Source: Haliotis asinina (lineage: Eukaryota > Mollusca > Gastropoda > Lepetellida > Haliotidae). Taken from it: a DNA stretch of 64,000 nucleotides. Of the stretch, positions 60,376 through 64,000 are shown piece after piece. The notes under the pieces are model-generated. The model searched no databases and was not told the DNA's origin. It worked only from the letters and a program-made list of their open reading frames with translations. Made by a program: the position numbers and the translations under genes. The number at the start of each line of letters is the position of its first letter. The first letter of the stretch is position 1. The DNA is taken from the NCBI RefSeq assembly GCF_037392515.1, contig NC_090290.1:2489978-2553977 (forward strand), in the 5' to 3' direction.

Positions 60376-61727
60376 CATCGGCAGTATACATGAGCCATAC
60401 CGTGACTAAAACTTGTTGCAAATTCAAAATAAGTACAGAACAAAAATTCAAATCATAAAAAAACTGTCACCGGAGGAAAGTAACACATCAGAATATCCGG
60501 GTCTTTTTTGTTTTGTTTTTTATTTTGTTCGTTTATTTTTATTTTGTATTTTGTGGATGGTGGGGTGTGAGCACGGAATCGAACTATCGAACTGACAGTT
60601 GAAGTGTTTCCTACATCCTGGACTTACGCAATTCCTTCAGATGTTTGCTATTGTTATTTTACAATAAAGACCATGGTTAATGTAACAATACTGTAATTGA
60701 AATGAAACGCTGCCTCTGGTGTTGAACATGTTCGGAAAACACCCTGACGACGGCCACACAGAAGACAAAAACGGGCTTTGGTTATACCTTCATGAGATCT
60801 AAAGACGGAACTCTCGTTATAGTTGTAAACATGGAAACAATCAGGAAAGAAGTAACGTGGCAGACCCTCTATATATCAGAATGAAATGGATTTGTTCTTC
60901 AACATTAGACGTCTGATCTTAACGATAAAAGTACATATCAGTTGGATTACCACAACACGACTGTGGGGTTACAATTGTTTCGAAAAATTCGAATTTCAAA
61001 TTGTTTGAAAACTCCATTTGTACTAAAATGCATTCCACATTTTGGTACTTCTGGAACCTCACTTAAACGTGTTGATAGGGCAAGAGAATTACGTGTTGTG
61101 CCCCAGGAAGGTGCTCTGTGTACATTTGAACATATGTGTGTAAGAGAAGCACGACTGGAGGCTGCTGAAGCTGGCATTGTAATTATGTAGCCAAGCAGAG
61201 CAATACAAGAGAAACGTTTCAGATTTTCACAAGCAATTGAACAGCGAACGCTGGCTTGTCTCCCGCGAAATATCCTCCGCATTGTGTGTTTGATCCTGCA
61301 TGTGAAACACATTTGGTGTAATGTTACATATGAAAACACGAGATGCCCTCGTATATTGAGGTAGTTTTATTGCCAGACCGACCGTGAAAGTTATTTTAGC
61401 TAATTTGTCGTCGTTATGTGACGGACTGCTGCAAGCTCTACCACCGGAATAATCCATTTATTTGTTTATGCTGCTTGTTCAGGTGAACTGGCGTGTAACG
61501 TTTGGGTCTCAGGAAATTGCTCTTTCAGATGTACTGGTTCGAAATGACGTGTTAAGTCCTGGTCTACTGTGTCCACGCCTCACATTTAATGGATAAGCAC
61601 CAGTATGCACTAACATGCATGCTGCCAGTCACATTAAGACCAGGCTGGGCAACAACATGTACCTTTAAATCAGTTTGGCATGACGCGACATGGGCATAGA
61701 ACTTCTACGTACAGGCGCTGTACCAAC
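60376..61727. other. No recognised gene
   Basis: A T-rich tract lies at about 60506-60560. Overlapping open frames at 60942-61339 on both strands have no motif. Confidence 0.45.
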
Positions 61728-61965
61728 GCTTTTGTTTAACGCCACACTCGGCAATATTCCGTTTATATGGAAAAAGGCTTCACACATTGTGCCCATGAAA
61801 ATAAACGAGTCAAGACGAGGCAATCCAGTGAACAACATCATGAGCATCGATCTACGCAACTGGGAACTGATCACATGTGAGCTACCCAATCCCATTAGCC
61901 ACCCTTTGCGAGTAGCGTGGGCAACTGAAGACCAATTCTAACCCGGATCTTCACGGGTTCTCCAC
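61728..61965 (-). repeat. SINE-like repeat, family 2
   Basis: 'aacgccacactcggcaatat', 'caatccagtgaacaacatca', 'tgagcatcgatctacgcaac', 'tgggaactgatcacatgtga' and 'taacccggatcttcacgggt'. A short stretch near 61770-61800 ('aaggcttcacacattgtgcc') resembles family 1, so this copy may be a hybrid. Confidence 0.8.
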
Positions 61966-62984
61966 CCACTGAGCATGTGGTGGAAATATGGATATGGCAG
62001 ATTATGTTTCCAGCTATCGCGGTCCTCTTAGTATTTTGCCGTGGAGTTATCATAATGTTTAAAGTAGGCGACACACGAGACCTCTTTACAAAGTTGTTGG
62101 TGCTGTTGTTTGCTTAGTCAGTCGTACAGACCCTGAAGTATAAACATCCAAGAAAGCCCACGCAAGTCTAGAAAATGTGGCAAGTGTAGATTTCCATAGC
62201 TTCTGAAAATGAAGAAAGCCTAAAGCCTCCATTTCATTGTATTATTTTTTTCACTATGAACGTTTTTAAAGTAAATTATGTTCACTTCAGAGACTAGCTG
62301 TTAGTCTACTGTTTGCGTCACACAGAGCATATGAACATGGGTTGTTTAGAATTGAGATAGTGGTCGCCAAGGCTTCCGACCTGTACAATCGTATGTAATT
62401 TTTTGCTGAGGGACAATTATATCGGGATATCCCCTCGAGGTAATCCATTTCTGTAGTTTACCGTACAGAAGTAGAATCACAGCGTACACAAACACCATTG
62501 ATAATGTACATCACTCGTCGCCAGTATGAATCTTATGTAAATGATGGGTTTTCCAATTTCGGCGTATATAATCTTATGCGACAGGCCGGACAACTCAATA
62601 ACTTTAAATAATGTAGTGTCCATTTTGTGCCAGAACCTGGACAAAACCCACCAGAGTGTAGACCAAAATATATCAATTATCTTTCGGATGTTTTGTTATG
62701 TTTTCGAGTGGTTGTACGTATACGATCCTCAACAAATGTTTCACACGGTACTCAGTTCATAAAAAGTATGAGTTAAAAGTGATTGCGTAATGTTGGTTTA
62801 AGGGCATTTTTTAAACATCATACCAGTTGAACTTTGGGAGAAAGCCAGATGTTTAAAAACTATTAATAGTACTTGTGAGTTACAAGTGAATTAAATTACT
62901 GATGTAACGCTATTACATATTCACTCATTTTCTTGATTGATTGGTTTAACGATGAAATTCTGATATCTGTAAGTACTCTCTTTT
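61966..62984. other. No recognised feature
   Basis: Unassigned AT-rich sequence. Confidence 0.45.
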
Positions 62985-63125
62985 GGACCTGAGTGCCCCA
63001 CGACAATGGCGTGTGATACGATGACACGTGTCAACCAAATCACTGAGTGTGACAACCCAAGCCCGCTAGTCGCTTCTTGCGACTGTTTACCGAAGGCCAA
63101 ATCTAACCCGGACCATCACGGGCAT
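62985..63125 (-). repeat. SINE-like repeat, family 2, head part
   Basis: 'gatacgatgacacgtgtcaa', 'gcccgctagtcgcttcttgc', 'gaaggccaaatctaacccgg' and 'accatcacgggc'. The tail side is lost. Confidence 0.72.
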
Positions 63126-64000
63126 GCACTATGTACAGAGAGGTAACCGCTCCTTCCTCGACTCTAGATGACGCGGACTGAATACGTGTTCAATTGAAAG
63201 ATCTCGTTAACGTTGCTTTATTCCGGTGTTATTTATACTCCAGGTATCAATTATACTCCAGGAATAATTAACCTGACCACTGTAAAACTTCCATAAAACA
63301 CTAATTACTTGTTGATAAAAACTACAATGACAAGGCTCAGGTAATGTAAGATCATTGATTGTTATCCACACATCCTCTTGTGACCCTTCCAAGCACAATT
63401 TGACTTAGCGGCCAGAGAGTACACCATCTCGTTACGTTGTGGAAAGCTGATATACAAAATGCTTCAGCCTCACACACGTTTGTAAAAGGTAAACATACCG
63501 TTTAATTATGTGTAAAATGCATTCAAGCACGTTCAATAAGGATGGATGCTGACACAAGACCTCTACCATGTTTGAAAAGTAAATCTGAGCCGAAAAATGC
63601 ATGTTTACTGATTCTCAAAGACACGATGTCTAAGGTGCCCATTAACAGTTCACAATTGTGCCATGCTTTCTGTATTTTCCCTCTGACGCCAAAGTAAAAC
63701 CAGGTATAAATATTTCTTGAATGCTGACAGAAGCACACCGGTTATATTTATCATTACTCAACACCGAGAATAAAAGCGTAGGTTATCTGTGAGCAAAATG
63801 TCCATTAAAGTTTATATTTTATTCATGATGTTGACTGTTTTCCGTCTGACAAGTTTCAGGAATGACAAAGTGTCTACTTTCCTCGTGTCGGAGGGGCGGA
63901 AGTCAAGGAAAGGCTGACCTTACAAAGAAAAGGAAATTACTGATAACAAAAACATGTTCCCCAAACCCGCTAATGTCTTCCAGAAAATAATAATATGCAC
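63126..64000. other. No recognised feature to the window end
   Basis: Only short motif-free frames. A small direct repeat ('tatactccaggtatcaatta' and 'tatactccaggaataatta') lies at about 63235-63270. Confidence 0.45.

Overview
The window looks like genomic DNA from a gastropod mollusc, most likely an abalone (Haliotis). It is AT-rich and gene-poor, with no operons or bacterial signals. It carries many copies of SINE-like repeats with a '(A)ACTCACTCACTC' tail of a kind I remember from abalone sequence; the genus rests on memory, the invertebrate origin on the LINE, SINE, Tc1 and GPCR content. Only two intact protein genes are convincing. Both are single-coding-exon rhodopsin-class G-protein-coupled receptors of one subfamily: 33312-34370 (+) and 56189-57283 (-). 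A third locus at 16496-16666 keeps the two ends of the same protein but lacks the whole seven-helix core.

Layout. 1-5.7 kb: no recognised gene. 5.76-11.1 kb: a 29-bp minisatellite of about 77 units, split by a LINE fragment (5978-8457) that is cut at both ends. 11.1-11.45 kb: a decayed copy of the arm of the foldback element found at 48.7-49.8 kb. 12.7-13.6 kb: a broken Tc1-type transposon with recognisable terminal repeats. 14.6-27.25 kb and 31.5-44.75 kb: two copies, in the same orientation, of an old duplicated block of about 13 kb; the first holds the receptor stub and the second the intact receptor. The first copy also received an RNase H-bearing LINE (21274-22782, 13-bp target duplication), and the second copy shows roughly the empty site. 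27.3-31.5 kb, between the copies: a 175-bp tandem repeat and a SINE split by a solo LTR. 45-56 kb: repeats, including a 1156-bp nearly perfect palindrome with an 8-bp target duplication. 56.2-57.3 kb: the inverted receptor paralogue. 57.5-64 kb: repeats and unassigned sequence.

The receptors probably act as plasma-membrane receptors for small or peptide ligands. They belong to a locally expanding family: a conserved 5' noncoding exon and intron can be traced in both duplicated blocks. Much of the rest is a layered record of transposon activity whose order can be read from nesting. A LINE 3' end resembles the 3' ends of two SINE-like families, suggesting that the SINEs borrow that LINE's machinery.

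Limits: all alignments were made by eye. Repeat boundaries are approximate unless a target duplication fixes them. Splice sites and promoters are predictions. No expression or database evidence was available.
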